The notes below the pieces were generated by a model. It was not told the origin of the DNA, ran no database searches, and saw only the letters and a program-made list of their open reading frames with translations. A program made the position numbers and the translations under genes. Of a stretch of 64,000 bases of DNA, positions 33,144 to 45,442 are shown in pieces. Every line of letters starts with the position of its first letter. The first letter of the stretch is position 1. Source of the stretch: Lepeophtheirus salmonis (lineage: Eukaryota > Arthropoda > Copepoda > Siphonostomatoida > Caligidae); contig NC_052137.2 of the NCBI RefSeq assembly GCF_016086655.4, forward strand, positions 6,944,001 through 7,008,000. The letters are read 5' to 3'.

Positions 33144-35950
33144 TAATAATAGATAGAATACAACTTCTTCTTACTTATATATTTTTTTATTGAATTTTTA
33201 CCGTTGTGTTGCAGCTTTGAGAAATTAGAAACAAAAATGTCAAGAATCTAGACAATCAGTTGTGAAGAATCATTGGTATTTATATGTAGTACATTTCTTC
33301 ATCAAAATGTGATGAAGAGTTATTGAAATCGCTACTTACATTAAATATTGTACTAGAGTTATAGATCAAGATGGGCACTTTGTCCTTGGAAGTTCTTTAT
33401 GCATTTGTGAATATGAGATATAAATATTTATATAAATATATTGTAAAATTCTAAGGAACTTAAGCAAATCGACCAATTGTGTGGCTAATCTTCCGTAGAC
33501 ATCAAGATAATCTCCTCAGCAAGATACTGGAATCGGAGATATCAAATACAGGGATACAGAAGAATAAGATTATAAATTTCCATCAAAGTTCCCTCTCATA
33601 GAGAGAATCATGGCTTCTTGGGGAGTTATCTTAAATATTATTAGAACAAAGTTCATATGTTCGTTGGCGCCTAATAACTCTGTGTAATGCCGGATACTAT
33701 CGTTAGTATTAAATAATAAAGTTAACATTAAGAAAAATACAACATAAAAACTATAAAACGACTGAACCAGTATCGGTATTGAATGGTATTGGCATAATAT
33801 TTATTTATAGATATTAGGCAGGATTGGAGATAACGATTTTTTCCTTTATTTTTTAATATAGGGCAAACCATTAATAAGTTTATTTATGAAGGAAAGTAAA
33901 CGAAAGGCTGAGATAAATCAATTCAAACATTGACCACCATACCGTTATAAGCTTAGATAGTTTGGTCCCATGTCAATTTTTTTCGATTTTTTTTAATGTG
34001 TGACGTATTTCTTTAGCCCTCCATTAGTGAACATCCATTTTTTTTATGTAGCTAATGAACTTGAGTTAAACGATAACCCAAATATTAAGGGAATTACATA
34101 TCTTGATATACAGTATCAAGATATAATTTGTGATATTTTAGTTGAAACATTATAATTTCATTTTCGTTAAAAACTTTTAACAAACTTTTTGTTCTAAAAA
34201 TATACTCATTAACTTAAAAGAGATGGATTTTGATATATGGGATGACGACTAATATCTTATATATTTTGTTGCAAAAGGTATACCTTTCATTGAAAAAAGT
34301 GAAATAAAAAGTGAACAAAATAGTCGAATTCACCAAACCTTGATTAAAAATTGCGAATCATTCCAATCAAATACATGTTTTTAACAACAAAAAGTAGCAA
34401 ACATTCTAAAAGATGTTTCTGGAGCATATTAATGCTGTTTCCAGCATTAAAATCTATTTAAAGCAATTTTATCAAATTTGGGGTTTAGAAAATCCCAGTT
34501 CAATAACAAAGGGTAAAAAAAGAAAATTACAGTCAAGAAAAAATCGAATTTAAACCGAACCGAAAAAAGCAGCACTATATTAGTCATGTTACTTATCCAT
34601 ATATGTTGAAAATATTGGTCCAGCATTATTTTACTTTTTGTGAAAAAGTGTTTCTTTTGATAAAGGAATATGATTGACAAATTTTGAAGTAATTTTAATA
34701 ATTATTATTAGAGCTTTTGAATTCGTACATTTTTTGATAAAAAAAATATGTGATTTGTTTTTCATATCATCCTTATTCTACAAATTACAGATTTTTGATA
34801 AAAATACTAAAATGAGCAAAATAAAATAGTCTATCAAGAAAAAAAAAAAAAAAAATGGAACAATTTTTATCAACACTTTGTATTTACTTGTCTGAGAGAA
34901 CAAAAATGTATTTAAACTAATAGTAGCCTTTTTGCATATATGTCTATTCGTTAACGTTTCACAGCCAATTGATTTGACTGATAAATTATAAAACTGGCAA
35001 GTAGATTTAATTTTTACTTAGATAAAACAAAAAAGTGATGATTTTGAGGACTTTTTTTTATAAAAAAGATGAGATCTTATTAAATAAAATAAAAATCTAT
35101 GGGAAATTAAAGAAAATTTAGTAAGAGCTAATTTTATATAATAAAGATGTTCAATGTCATTTGAGGGCAAGAACAACGAAGATTTAAATACTAGGAGATA
35201 TTTTGTGTGATCAAAACAAAGTACCAGTTCACTAATCCGTTTTTGCAATGCCAAAATTAATTAATTAAATTTTAAATTACTAGCTCATGCAATTTAGCCT
35301 CATGGAACATTTTCTCTTCCCAACTTGGGAAAAAAGGTTCAGCGGGAAATTATTTTCCAAAAATGATTTTGGCAGTTAAAGGCGTTTTTGGAGAGCAGGA
35401 CAGCTTTTATTTTAAAAAGTGGTCTAAGTAATTTTGCCGTGAACATTCTGGCTGCTAGTAATTTATTAGCCAACATTTTTGCCGCTGGTAATTTTGACAT
35501 GTTTGCCACCCTTTTATATTTTCGATTTGAACTTTACTACGGTATATCGATCTGATTAGTTATATTGCTAGGTGAAAAAAAAAAAAAAAAAAAAAAGGAA
35601 CAGTCAATCAATTCCAAAACTATCCCAAAGGAGTACAAGCTCTAATCATGCAACCTGTTGCATTGAAGAACATTATTTTTCATTAAAAGTTCCTGTTGGT
35701 AAGCTCATATGAACTTTGTACAATATTAATACTATTACATTTGTCGTTGTTGTAATTTTATTTCAACATCAACTCTTCAATTCAAGGGTAATATTAAAAA
35801 TCCCTAACAATTTTGATTGAAGCAAAATATTGCCATCACTGTATATTGTGTTAGTGAGGTGAGGCTGTGAGTTATATGATTAATCTGATTGAGTATAATT
35901 GTTACTAAGAGTAGCTATATATGACCTTCCTTGACTGTTGTTATTATGCT
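33144..35950. other. Long AT-rich stretch, nothing recognised
   Basis: Contains poly(A) runs near 34838-34856 and 35577-35597. The frames at 34447-34680 and 35018-35254 (minus) are Phe/Lys/Ile-rich noise. No transposon terminus could be paired. Confidence 0.45.
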
Positions 35951-36072
35951 GTTATACTCTATGGCGTAAAAATATGTTTGTCTTGCCCAGCAGAAGGTAC
36001 GGTACATCGAGTTGAAAATTCTAGCAAGCCCGATTACAGGATGGCATAACCCTGTATTTCTATTAGCCTTGG
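35951..36072. mobile_element. MITE family P fragment, P3
   Basis: GTCTTGCCCAGCAGAAGGTA then GGCATAACCCTGTATTTCTA and TTAGCCTTGG match the right half of P1. Confidence 0.6.
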
Positions 36073-37659
36073 TTCAGCGATAAGAAAAGGAAAAACGGTT
36101 GAGCGTGTGCTCTTTCTTCTTCTTTTTTTCACTATTTAATATGTCGTGAGTGTGTAGACACTCATCCCTCTTAAAGAAGAATTATCACCAATCTTTTGTG
36201 TATATTGATTTAAAAATGCATCATTTAATAAATATATATGAATTTAATTAAAATTGTGACATTTTTTATGTACTAATGCTATTTGAAATGTAGAAGATTT
36301 GAAAAAGTAATTTATTTTTCCTCGTAAAATATTATTCCAGGCATTTGATATTAACAAAGGTCTTAATTCAGTAATACAATTTGTATTGCTCCCGCCTCTC
36401 CTTGCGCTCATACACAAATCCCATTTCTAGTATTTGACTAAATTACCTTTCACGATAGGGTATCAAACTTCTTTACCATTTTTGGGAAAGTGTATAGAGG
36501 GATATTATTTTGAAAAATAAAATTATCATGAATAGTGTGACCGTTCTTGTATTAATGTAGCACATGTTCTTTGATTTAATTATTATTGTTTTTTTAATTA
36601 AAAAGAACACTCTTAATTACATAATTGACAGCCTAATACAAATATTGAAAGTATGTATGTCTATTTTTTGATTATATGAGTTTTTTTAAGTTTTTTTTTT
36701 ACATATTTTCTTTCATCTCTCTCTCTCTCTCTCTCTTTTGGTACTATATTAATGTTTAAATAATATTCAATGCACATATTTGCTATTGCTTTATTGATGA
36801 TATTATGGATTTTCTTTCCATTCAATCCATCATAATACATCAAGATGTTCAGTGCTAATGGGCATGCTTGTATGAATATGGGTTCTGTAAATTTTATGTT
36901 AAATTGATGATTACATATATATATTTATTGGGTAAATAGTGGTGGTGCTGGTGTAATGAACAGTGTTGAGTCTCGGCTCCAGACTAATTTTGTACGGTTC
37001 GATCTTTATTGATTCGTTATATGCCGATTTGGACCGATGTTTCTGTCCAAGCCGTGGTAAACATGCATTTAAGTGTAGACATATTTTTTCAATATATGGA
37101 CAATTTTTTCTGTCTTGATCTGTATATCGATTTTCTAAGGTATCTTGATTTATCTGTTGTACCAGTATGATTTGTGCAACACATTTAACATAAGGGGTTA
37201 CACATATGGCATATACCGATTTTTGAGGGGAGGGGGTGTATTATGGTATATTTCGGAGTCCAATACATTGAGAACTGATCAATTTTTCACTTATCCACAA
37301 CACCTTTTCAATTTGAAGTATATGAGTAGAAGAGTCCGCTGGGGGAGGGGGTACTGGAGGGTTCGGATCCCGTTTTATACTAGAATATTTATGGTATGTA
37401 GAAAAGCATCCCCCCCCCCTCCAAATATAATCCGCTCCTGATCTGTGGTCTTCAAGAAAACCAATATATACATTCACAAATGTATACATAATATTACATT
37501 TATAATAAATATATTCAGATGTGGGATCTAAAAATTAAGGAGGTCAAATCGGAGGTGGTGTACAAGTTTTGGAAAAAACAGGGGGAGGGAGGTCAAAAAA
37601 TGTATGACTTTATGGTGCCAATGTTTGAAATTTGAGTACTCACATGACGTTTTCAATCA
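36073..37659. other. AT-rich stretch with a CT microsatellite and G-rich MITE patches
   Basis: 36714-36737 is a CT dinucleotide run. 36960-37060 has GGACCG-type words like the element at 22425. 37215-37440 carries two G-runs and ends CAAATATAATCCGCTCCTGA, a common hAT-MITE type of end. The frames there are overlapping in both strands and show no domain. Confidence 0.45.
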
Positions 37660-37980
37660 TTCATCTACAGCAGAGAGATACCAACTTTGATTCACGTCTC
37701 CCATGAAACTTTGGACATCGTCAAGCAGCTAGGGGTCAACCACAACACCATTTACAGTGTTCGAAAGCACCTTGAAGTTGTGTCCGGCCTCATGGGGCGT
37801 TCTCAATGCGTAGAGAAGTCAAGCTAATCCTGAAGCTGCCAATGACTCTTTTGAGGCCAATCCAGACATATCCATTGCAGAATTAACAAAAATGTACCTT
37901 GACCGGTTTACCGTGTCAAAAGTGGACAAGACTGCTGGGAGAACAGTAAAGAGGCTTGAGAAAAATTTATTATTGACTCT
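37660..37980 (+). pseudogene. Tc1/mariner-type HTH remnant I1
   Basis: The plus strand reads VSHETLDIVKQLGVNHNTIY then SVRKHLEVVSG, an HTH. After frame changes it gives SFEANPDISIAELTKMYLDR and TVKRLEKN, the second HTH typical of maT-like proteins. It breaks off where family A copy A5 begins. Confidence 0.55.
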
Positions 37981-38675
37981 TAAGCTTAATCCAATCAAAC
38001 TTGAGCTCTGTAGCTTACGTATAAGTCGAGAAAATGACACTTGAACGTGATTTCCATTTGCACACTCCAAGCAGTTGGGGGTCTCCAGGACCACCGTCCA
38101 CGACGTCAGAAAGTCCGAAACGTTGGAGAGGAAAAATGAATCAGTCAAAAATAATAAATTGGATCCCGAGGAGTAAAAAAAACAAACAGCCCAGGTGCAT
38201 CCCATATAGTTGATAAAGGCCCATGGAAGAGATCTCGGGATTTGACATTAGACTGTTCTGATGGTTATTAAAAAGTCATTGTAAAGTGCCTTGTGAGGGT
38301 CCAGTCTTTTGAGTTCTTATGTACTCTTTATTTTATTTTTGACACCTTTGGCCCATATGCAGTCCTGATGTCAACCCCTTGACCACGCCTTTTTGGTACA
38401 TGTCGTGGGGAAGAGCTGCAACATCATTCATCCAAACACCAAGGCCCTCAAAGCCGCTGTCAGCCAGCACTGGGACGCCTTGACAGAGAACTACATCCGC
38501 AGTGGGTACCAAGCCTTCTGTCGCCACCTGGAAGCCATCTTTTCTGTTAGGACTGCTACATTTATGATTAAGAGAGCTCATACACAAATCTATCTATTAT
38601 GTTAGTTTTGGATATATAGTTAGTTAATAAATTATATCTTATCGAAGTTTAATATTCAAAGTGTTCAGATTTTAA
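37981..38675 (+). mobile_element. Family A element, 5'-truncated copy A5
   Basis: Lacks the extreme 5' terminus, begins in the leader (CTTGAGCTCTGTAGCTTACG) and runs to GTGTTCAGATTTTAATGGAG at about 38661. The plus strand gives SKQLGVSRTTVHDVRKSETL with linker LDPEE. After the shared deletion it reads SPDVNPL-type signature, FWYMSWGKSCN, and NTKALKAAVSQHWDALTENY. The frame from 38393 to 38605 is the C terminus. Confidence 0.72.
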
Positions 38676-39189
38676 TGGAGCCCTCGCTACAAACAAATTT
38701 TTCATTTAAATCTTGAGCAATACCATTAAAAAAAGAAAAAATATATCGTTAAAAGTCCCTCATAATACCGTCAACTAAGAGATAATTCTTCTAGAATGTT
38801 CTTACATTTAGTTTATACAGATCTGTTGCCATTGTACGATCAAGTTTCTTTCATTCATTTGCATTAAGTACTATATTTATAGTTGACGGTAGTTAAAGTT
38901 AATAGGGTATTTATTCTAATTTAAATTGATTAGACTATTTTTATACTTTTCTGATGATGAAACCTGACAGTTACAACATTTATGTACAAGTATTCAATGA
39001 CACATGATAAAATACGGACTGGTTCGTAGTTATAACAAAAGTGAATACAAAATAAATTTAGATAAGTCTGCAATGTGACACATTATTGATCGCTTTTTTA
39101 AAATTTAATTTAAACACTTATATATCAAAATTTCTTAAAGTAATTTTGTACAACTGAATTTCTTAGACTTCCAATTTTTGAAGGATATA
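38676..39189. other. AT-rich spacer
   Basis: No gene or repeat recognised. Confidence 0.4.
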
Positions 39190-39566
39190 TCTCAACAGGG
39201 GGTCCGCAGGGCTGGATTTTTGGAATTACATTTTTTAACATATTTTTTCGAAAATCCACAGCTATTCAACAAAAATCAAATTTTCTCAAAAAACATTTCA
39301 AAAACTAAATTTTAAAATGAAATTTTTTTTTGAAAATTTCAAAAATCCATTGCTATTTCTAAAAAAAATTTTTTTTTTTTTGGGAAAAAATTTCAAATAT
39401 TCAATATTTTGCTCTGTTGCATAATTTGCCCGAATGAAAAAAGTTTAACCCCTATTTTCGCGTAAAATTTTTATCCTGAACAAAAATATTTCGATTAAAA
39501 CGCCAAAAATCCTTAATTTTTTTTTTTTTGGGGGGATACAGCCCCCACATCACGCTCTAAGGACGC
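39190..39566. mobile_element. hAT-like MITE with A/T tandem interior
   Basis: Left end CAGGGGGTCCGCAGGGCTGG and right end CTAAGGACGCCCCTA face each other. The interior is AAAATCCACAGCTATTCAAC-type tandem A/T sequence like 21180-21735. Confidence 0.6.
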
Positions 39567-39648
39567 CCCTACTCATTTTCAAATTGAAGATAAGATACCA
39601 ATGCAAGCTCAATACACAGGATAGCTGAATCGATGGTAGCACAACGTC

Positions 39649-39975
39649 CTAATAGGAGGTATTATCTTTTTCTGTTAGAAATATTAACATCCAAAACCTT
39701 GATTTGAACTGGATGTTTTTTTTTCGATACAGACCAGCTACATCACCTGTGTATAATGCCAGGGGATAAGGTATGGGATTGAAGAGGGCCACATGGCGGC
39801 TGGCTAGAAGTAAGGCATATCGTTGCTGCCGAAGTTTTGGTTCTTCATAGATGTATGGGGCTTCCACGCAAAAGAGATTGCACACGCGTTGCTTTTTTAA
39901 AAGTTGATCCGACATTTTTACACTTAAAGAGATGGATTTAAAACAAAACTTGTTTTTTTTTGTTTCAACTGTCAT
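39649..39975 (-). other. Unrecognised 108-codon frame
   Basis: The minus-strand frame has more balanced composition (SDQLLKKQRVCNLFCVEAPY, then LRQQRYALLLASRHVALFNP) and higher G+C than its flanks between 39730 and 39915. No domain, signal peptide or splice junction is evident and no relative occurs in the window. It could be an old exon or an unidentified transposon piece; I would not call it a gene. Confidence 0.25.
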
Positions 39976-40089
39976 TTAGTTGCGTAATGAAACATCGTAA
40001 TTAGATTTTACTACAAGTTTTTCGTCACTACACTTGTTATAGACTTATTAAATTCTAAATATTTTTTTCCCATATCTTTTTAAAAAGTT

Positions 40090-40450
40090 AACGATTGATA
40101 TGTATCGTGTGGCCCGTTCCTGTATTAGAGTTATTTGTCAACTTAGGCCTCGGAACCCGTACATTCGTCATGAGACCAAGCCTACTGAGCCATCATTAAA
40201 TTTGGTTCTCGAAACTTCAATATTTCTTCACATTATTTGCTTGGAATTCGTTCGATCATCATTGAAGGCCTCCGACATCCGTACAAGGCTTACTATTTCT
40301 TAATGAATGAGTGACAACCTCTTTTGCTCTTCCCCACCTTCATGCGTTTTTTGATCAGGTGAAAGGTCCGAATATGTACTTCTACGAGATAAGCAATCTT
40401 CTAATTTGCCATCCGGCTCCACTGTCAAATCAACTATCCGTTGTCTTTAT
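40090..40450 (-). pseudogene. Probable transposase HTH remnant I2
   Basis: On the minus strand one frame gives KIAYLVEVHIRTFHLIKKRM, which resembles the HTH of maT-like transposases. Another gives SLVRMSEAFNDDRTNSKQIM, like the second HTH. Many stops and shifts make this weak. The plus-strand frame at 40100-40303 is its complement and shows no domain. Confidence 0.33.
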
Positions 40451-41224
40451 TGTGTATGCATCTATCTCTTTACTCCAATTGTAACACATCGTGGGGTTAT
40501 TACAAAACTGACGTAAGAGACCTTTTTCTTAATCTTAATATGTTCATTATAAGTTGTTTTTTCTCTCTCCATAAGTCATGATACATGATACGATAGTCGA
40601 TGAATAATGTCCCCGACACAAAATGTCAAAATGCTAATTATTTGCGGAGAAAAGTCACTTAGACGTTTTTGTAATGTAAGTTTTATCCTGGTCTATTGTT
40701 GGTACATACAGTAACGTTGATTTTGCACCCAATTTTATATGTTTTAGGGCTGTACCATGCAGCTAGTACAAAATTGAGGTAGCGAGCTCTTACACTTTTC
40801 ATGTTATCAACAACTTTTAGAAATGGTCATCCACAAACAATTAATTTAAACTAACAAAAATGACAGACTAAATATGTGGCACTCTGTATTTGAAATGATT
40901 GGTTATGTAAATAGTTAGTTGGCTATTGATTTAATAATAACTTAATAAGGCGATAATAATATCACAAGTTGTTCAGGCAACAAGATATATGAGCTATTTT
41001 TTCATGATAAATTTACACGAAAAAATATCCCATTATGCAGTTTATTATTCTGGATCAAAGCTAAGCATATAAAAAATATATTTACATACACATATGTAAT
41101 AGTGTGTATTACCTATTTTATTTTTTTGTAAAAGAAGAAAGTAAAGATAGATAGAGGTTTAAAAGTGTTCATTTTTTTATTTATTGAAAAAGTTTAAACC
41201 ATTTGATTTCATCTATTTGATTTT
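40451..41224. other. AT-rich spacer
   Basis: No gene recognised. Confidence 0.4.
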
Positions 41225-41745
41225 GAATGAAAGTATAAAAAAGAGTTCAAAAGAGTGCTTCAAAGGAGGAGATGGGGTTCTTTCATAGCTTGTATCAAAA
41301 GTGGCCTCTGCACCTTCATAAAGCTCGTTCCACCCATTTTTTTTTAATAGATCTCTGGGACAGTCAGATGTGAAACTCCGAGATCTTGTGCATGGACCCT
41401 CATGAACTTGAGGAAATTGGTTTGTGCTATTTTCTTAAACTCCTCCGGATCCAGTTTAGGTTTTTTGACGCAGCCCTTCTTCCTGACCAACGTTTCGGAC
41501 TTGCTAACGGTGTAGACAGTGGTCTTGGAGACACCCAACTGCTTAGAGTATACGAATGGAAATTCGTCGATCACGTTCAAGTGTCATTTTCTAGGCTTTT
41601 ACGTAACCTATAGTGCTCAGGTTTCTTTTGTTTTGTAATTGATTATGCTTTGATATGTCAAAATATGAATTACTTTCAATCACTCAACCTTAGTTAATTG
41701 TTGAATGTGTAAGTCTTCAGATTTCAATGTACCATCCCGTATCTC
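41225..41745 (-). mobile_element. Family A element, 3'-truncated copy A6
   Basis: The right end TTCAGATTTCAATGTACCAT at about 41716 is the family 5' terminus. The minus strand from 41580 gives VIDEFPFVYSKQLGVSKTTV, VSKSETLVRKKGC and KLDPEEFKKIAQTN. RVHAQDLGVSHLTV follows. The element stops just past the deletion junction, near 41230, so the C-terminal region is gone. Confidence 0.72.
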
Positions 41746-41816
41746 CTCAACAAATCTTTTGTGTTACTTTCCGTCATTCAAGAGTACACACACTTTTGGT
41801 TACACTCTATACTGAG

Positions 41817-42447
41817 CAGTGATGGGAAAGTTAATTTATCTTTTTAACTAGTTGAGTTAATGTTAATTTTGATTTCCTTAAAAATTAACTAGTTAAGTTT
41901 GAGGTAATTATCTTTAGAGTAATTTAAGAGAAATTAACTTACCGAACCTTGGTGAAGTTAATGTTCATTTCGATCAAAAAATAAATATTTAAATTCAAGT
42001 CAATTGAGAGATTTATCTAGGCTACATAATAAAGACCACTCTGTCCGTCTGTCTGGCTAGGATTTTCTCCATTTTCAATTGAACGATCAAGAAAAAAATA
42101 CGGATTCAAACTCCCAACAACTTCTGTTTTGAAGTGAAAAAACAATTCAAGGAAGCATGTTTCGGATGATAACTACGGGAAGAGGCCAATGTTGAATGAA
42201 ACACGTTCAAAAACGTGTCTGCAGATTTTCACTTAAACTTTAACCTAGTCAAGTCAAGTTAAAGTTAAGATAATGCAGTTTCAAAAATTAAGTAGTTCAG
42301 TTAAAAGTTAATTTTGATAAATAAAAAATTAACTAGTTATTTTATAGTTAAAATAATGCTGTTTAAATAATCAACTAGTTATGTTAAAAGTTAATTAACT
42401 TATCTAAGTTAAGTTAAGTTACGGTTACTTGCCTAACTTATATACTG
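41817..42447. mobile_element. hAT-like MITE rich in AACTAGTTAA subterminal motifs
   Basis: Left end CAGTGATGGGAAAGTTAA and right end GCCTAACTTATATACTG are of the common hAT kind. TTAACTAGTT/AACTAGTTAA words and TTAAGTT repeats crowd both flanks (41835-41960 and 42236-42430), leaving a nonrepetitive centre. No coding capacity. The subterminal repeats resemble binding-site clusters of hAT transposases. Confidence 0.6.
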
Positions 42448-42525
42448 ACTTAATTATTTAAAATATGTATTTCACCATCTTTATGGTTACATAGTTTTGC
42501 TTGAAAATAATATGAGCTACCAGTA

Positions 42526-42620
42526 TACTGGGTGGTCCATGCTAATCTGAGCACTAATTAATTCAATAATTAATTTTAAAAATGAAAACGCGTCTTTTTT
42601 TCAGAGGATTGAATGTTAAT
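42526..42620 (+). mobile_element. Family A 5' terminal fragment, A8
   Basis: CTGGGTGGTCCATGCTAATC then TGAGCACTAATTAATTCAAT matches the 5' terminus seen at 2905 and 61673. The sequence diverges after about 60 bases. Confidence 0.5.
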
Positions 42621-43654
42621 TTCTTGTTTAAATAAATAAAGTTGGTAATATCATGCTTTACCAAACTTGTAGATTTTGTCATTTGTCTACACTCTAATAT
42701 ACAGGGCTTATATTTACAAGCACAAAGTCATGTTTGCACTAAAAAAATTCTGATCTTAATCTCGGGAAAACTAGTCAAGATCATTCTGCTTATTTGATCC
42801 TCCTAATCTCTTTTAACTTGCGAATCCACCATTTGTATATTTCCCAGCCTCCAAATCCCCTTAAATTCTTCAAATTGACTGGTAATAAATGCCAAATATC
42901 CTTGATATTTCATATGGACAACTTTGGGGGCGATGTAAATCTACAACTCGGTGCTTTTGATGTTCTCTTTCTCCGACATTTCTAAATCAAATGTGTTCAA
43001 ACCAACGCAAGCTGATGATTTCTTTAATTATGCATCCAATGACGGCATTTAAATATTATCTTCCCCTTTACTTTAGGTTTATTGTTTGCAGAAAGAAACG
43101 GGACTTTTTTGCTTACAATATATGATGTATAAAAATTTATTGGGATTTTCTCAATTTTTTTGATTTTTGTTCCAGACTGTTTTTATGTTGACTCACGACA
43201 TATGTCTACTAAAGAATACATCCGACAGTCAAACAGAGTATCCCATTCATTTCTTGTCTTAAATTTTATGTACATATATTTTTCTCATTTATCAAAATTG
43301 ATAAAAGTCTTGACCTCCATAATTTTTGGCATTATTTCAGGTTTTATTTATGCATGTAATCACTTTCTCACAATTTGTGTCTTGTTAGTGTACGTAATTT
43401 TTTTCTTCTTCTCTACATACTACGCAATGAATAGGGAATGAGAAGTAGACTTTGCACTTATAAAAGCCTGTTTGATATCAGCCATACAAACTATGAGATT
43501 ACGTCAATTATTAATGGATTCATGTTGATACTTTTGTATCAAATCAGAGTCATTATTTTGTATTCTATTTGAACATAATAATTAATTACTTATACTATTC
43601 AATTGGCTTTAAGTCATTCCTTCTAATATCAGGGTATGTAAAGTGTCTTGCACT
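42621..43654. other. AT-rich stretch with one dispersed repeat
   Basis: 43110-43200 is the third copy of the repeat ending TTTTTATGTTGAC (see 7695 and 24840). The 93-codon frame at 43160-43441 plus is hydrophobic but starts inside that repeat and shows no known domain. Confidence 0.4.
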
Positions 43655-44375
43655 CAATGCTACTAGAATCAGGTTAGGCATTAATAAAATGGCTGGGGAA
43701 GCACAGGAGATTTATTAAATAAATATATCTCATTCTGGTGACGTCATTTGGACGAGTTTTGGTTATTAATACTACATAAATTTAAAAAGTAAAAATTTGT
43801 GGTTACTGGATATTTCTCAAGCGATGTTTTACTAAATATAATGCCAAGAGTAAGTTTGTTATTTCATAAACTTTTTTCAAGACATAAACGTATGACATGT
43901 TAATAAATAATATGTTATAATATTTTTGATTTTTCATATTCTTAATTTAATTTGGGGAATGAAACTACAAGAGTCTGTGGAGTAGCTATTAGTAAAAACT
44001 CAAAAGGCGTTTCGTACGACCGATTCCCAAAAGACCTTGCAAGAGCTTGGATTATAGCTTGTCGAAAAAAAACGAATACAATACTGATGAAGCTAGAATT
44101 TGCGTTCATCATTTTGATCCTTAATGTTTGATAATTTATTCAATTTAAAAAGTTACTTTTAGTATTATATTTAGAAAAATATCGCTTAAAGAATATAGAA
44201 TAACCACTTCTATTATAATAATATCATTTATTTAAATTTTTACTTATTAAATTTATGTAGTATTAATAACCAGGACTCGAGCCAATGTCATCACCAGAAA
44301 TAGAAAGAGAGATATTTATTTAATAAATCTGCTCCAGCTATTTTCCTGTAGCCTAACTTTGTTCTAGTAACATTG
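43655..44375. mobile_element. THAP-containing element with long inverted repeats
   Basis: The two flanks are inverted copies of each other over roughly 150 bases. They share CAATGCTACTAGAA/CAATGTTACTAGAA, GATTTATTAAATAAATAT, GTTATTAATACTACATAAAT and TTAAAAAGTAAAAATTT. Between them lies a THAP-domain fragment. Total length is about 720 bp. P elements, Kolobok and related transposons use THAP DNA-binding domains, so this looks like an internally deleted member. I could not fix a target duplication. Confidence 0.62.
43973..44121 (+). pseudogene. THAP zinc-finger domain fragment
   Basis: The plus strand gives VCGVAISKNSKGVSYDRFPK, then DLARAWIIACRKK. After a shift it gives NTDEARICVHHFDP and a TAA. 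The pattern of a leading Cys, SYxRFPKD, W, and the final CxxH and HFxP is the THAP C2CH finger. The second zinc Cys is not found near its place (AIS instead). ATG CCA AGA then GTAAGT at 43841-43855 looks like the usual MP-start exon with a donor. Splicing it to any AG before 43973 does not keep the frame, so it has decayed. Confidence 0.62.
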
Positions 44376-45432
44376 CTTCCACTTAACTCATCTTTAAAAA
44401 AAAATTAAATAACTCCTCAATTGTGTACAAAATAGTCAATAAATAAAAATGAATTTGTGATAACATATGTCTACACAAAAGCAAGTTAGAATGAGTTAAT
44501 CAAAATTGAGAGTGGATTACATTTGTATTTGTCTACAAATTATCGTCAATTTCTATCAACAAATTATTCTTATTAACTCTTTGAGTGCTTGCAAATTGCA
44601 CTTTGAGAAATTGGCATATTTTATTTGTAAGGTGCACCAAACGTATATGTTTAGAGTACTTTTGTTCACGTTTAGTTTGTGTTCTATTTGTTCCTTGTCA
44701 GTTTTTGAGCATTTCTTATCATAAATTATTTTATTACAATATTTATAAAATCATAAGGCTCAAGTAACAAATCCACATGGTCGTTTTTTTTATATTTTGA
44801 CAGATATATTTAATATATTTTTTTTTTTCGTAACTTCGAAAAGTAATAAAAATTTAAATGTCAGCAATAAATAATAATATATAACGGTTTGGAATCGCAA
44901 ATTAACCATTATTTTCCCAATTGGGATTCTTGAAAGAATTCCGATTAATTATCTCATCACTAATCTTAATCCATTCCAATAATTTGAATACTAAGCCTAT
45001 AATTTACTCAAATATATCTCTGAAATATTGTTCCATACGCATACATATATGATGCTTAAAAGAGTCCATCAACAAAAAATCAAGCTAGAATGATTTAACT
45101 TAAAATTGAGTGTGCATTTATACATTTGTATTCCTCGAGGAATTATCGTCAATTCCTATGTAACAAATAATTTTTATTAAGCTTTTCATTGTGTCGCAAA
45201 TCTCAAGCTTTAAGTAGTTAAAATTGAGCGTCACTATAAAAGGATGATAAATTGATGGAATGTATCATAAAGTGACCATATCTTGGTCAAATTAAGTAGT
45301 ATACATCAACGGAAGTCTTTAAAGTAAGTATAGCTTAAATTCTTGTGTATTTCACCTTATCCCACAAATTTGAATACAATGCCTATAATTGACTCAAGTA
45401 TGTAGTTATGAAAAAGAAATACCTATATGGGG
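44376..45432. repeat. Diverged direct repeat, about 600-base spacing
   Basis: 44475-44600 (AGTTAGAATGAGTTAATCAA, AAATTGAGAGTGGATTACAT) recurs at 45075-45200 (AGCTAGAATGATTTAACTTA, AAATTGAGTGTGCATTTATA). A third relative lies at 17055-17180. 44960-45030 also resembles 45350-45400. No gene: the frames 44506-44767 lie inside the repeat. Confidence 0.45.
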
Positions 45433-45442
45433 ATTTTCACCT

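Noticed and set aside
37145..37489. Overlapping frames on both strands with Gly/Arg/Pro runs
   Set aside because: They come from G-run and C-run patches of a MITE, not from coding sequence.
43160..43441. 93-codon hydrophobic plus-strand frame, possible membrane protein
   Set aside because: It begins within a dispersed repeat and A/T-rich DNA readily yields Phe/Ile/Leu-rich frames.
43841..43855. ATGCCAAGA plus GTAAGT as an active THAP first exon
   Set aside because: No AG acceptor before 43973 restores the THAP frame, and the finger lacks its second Cys.
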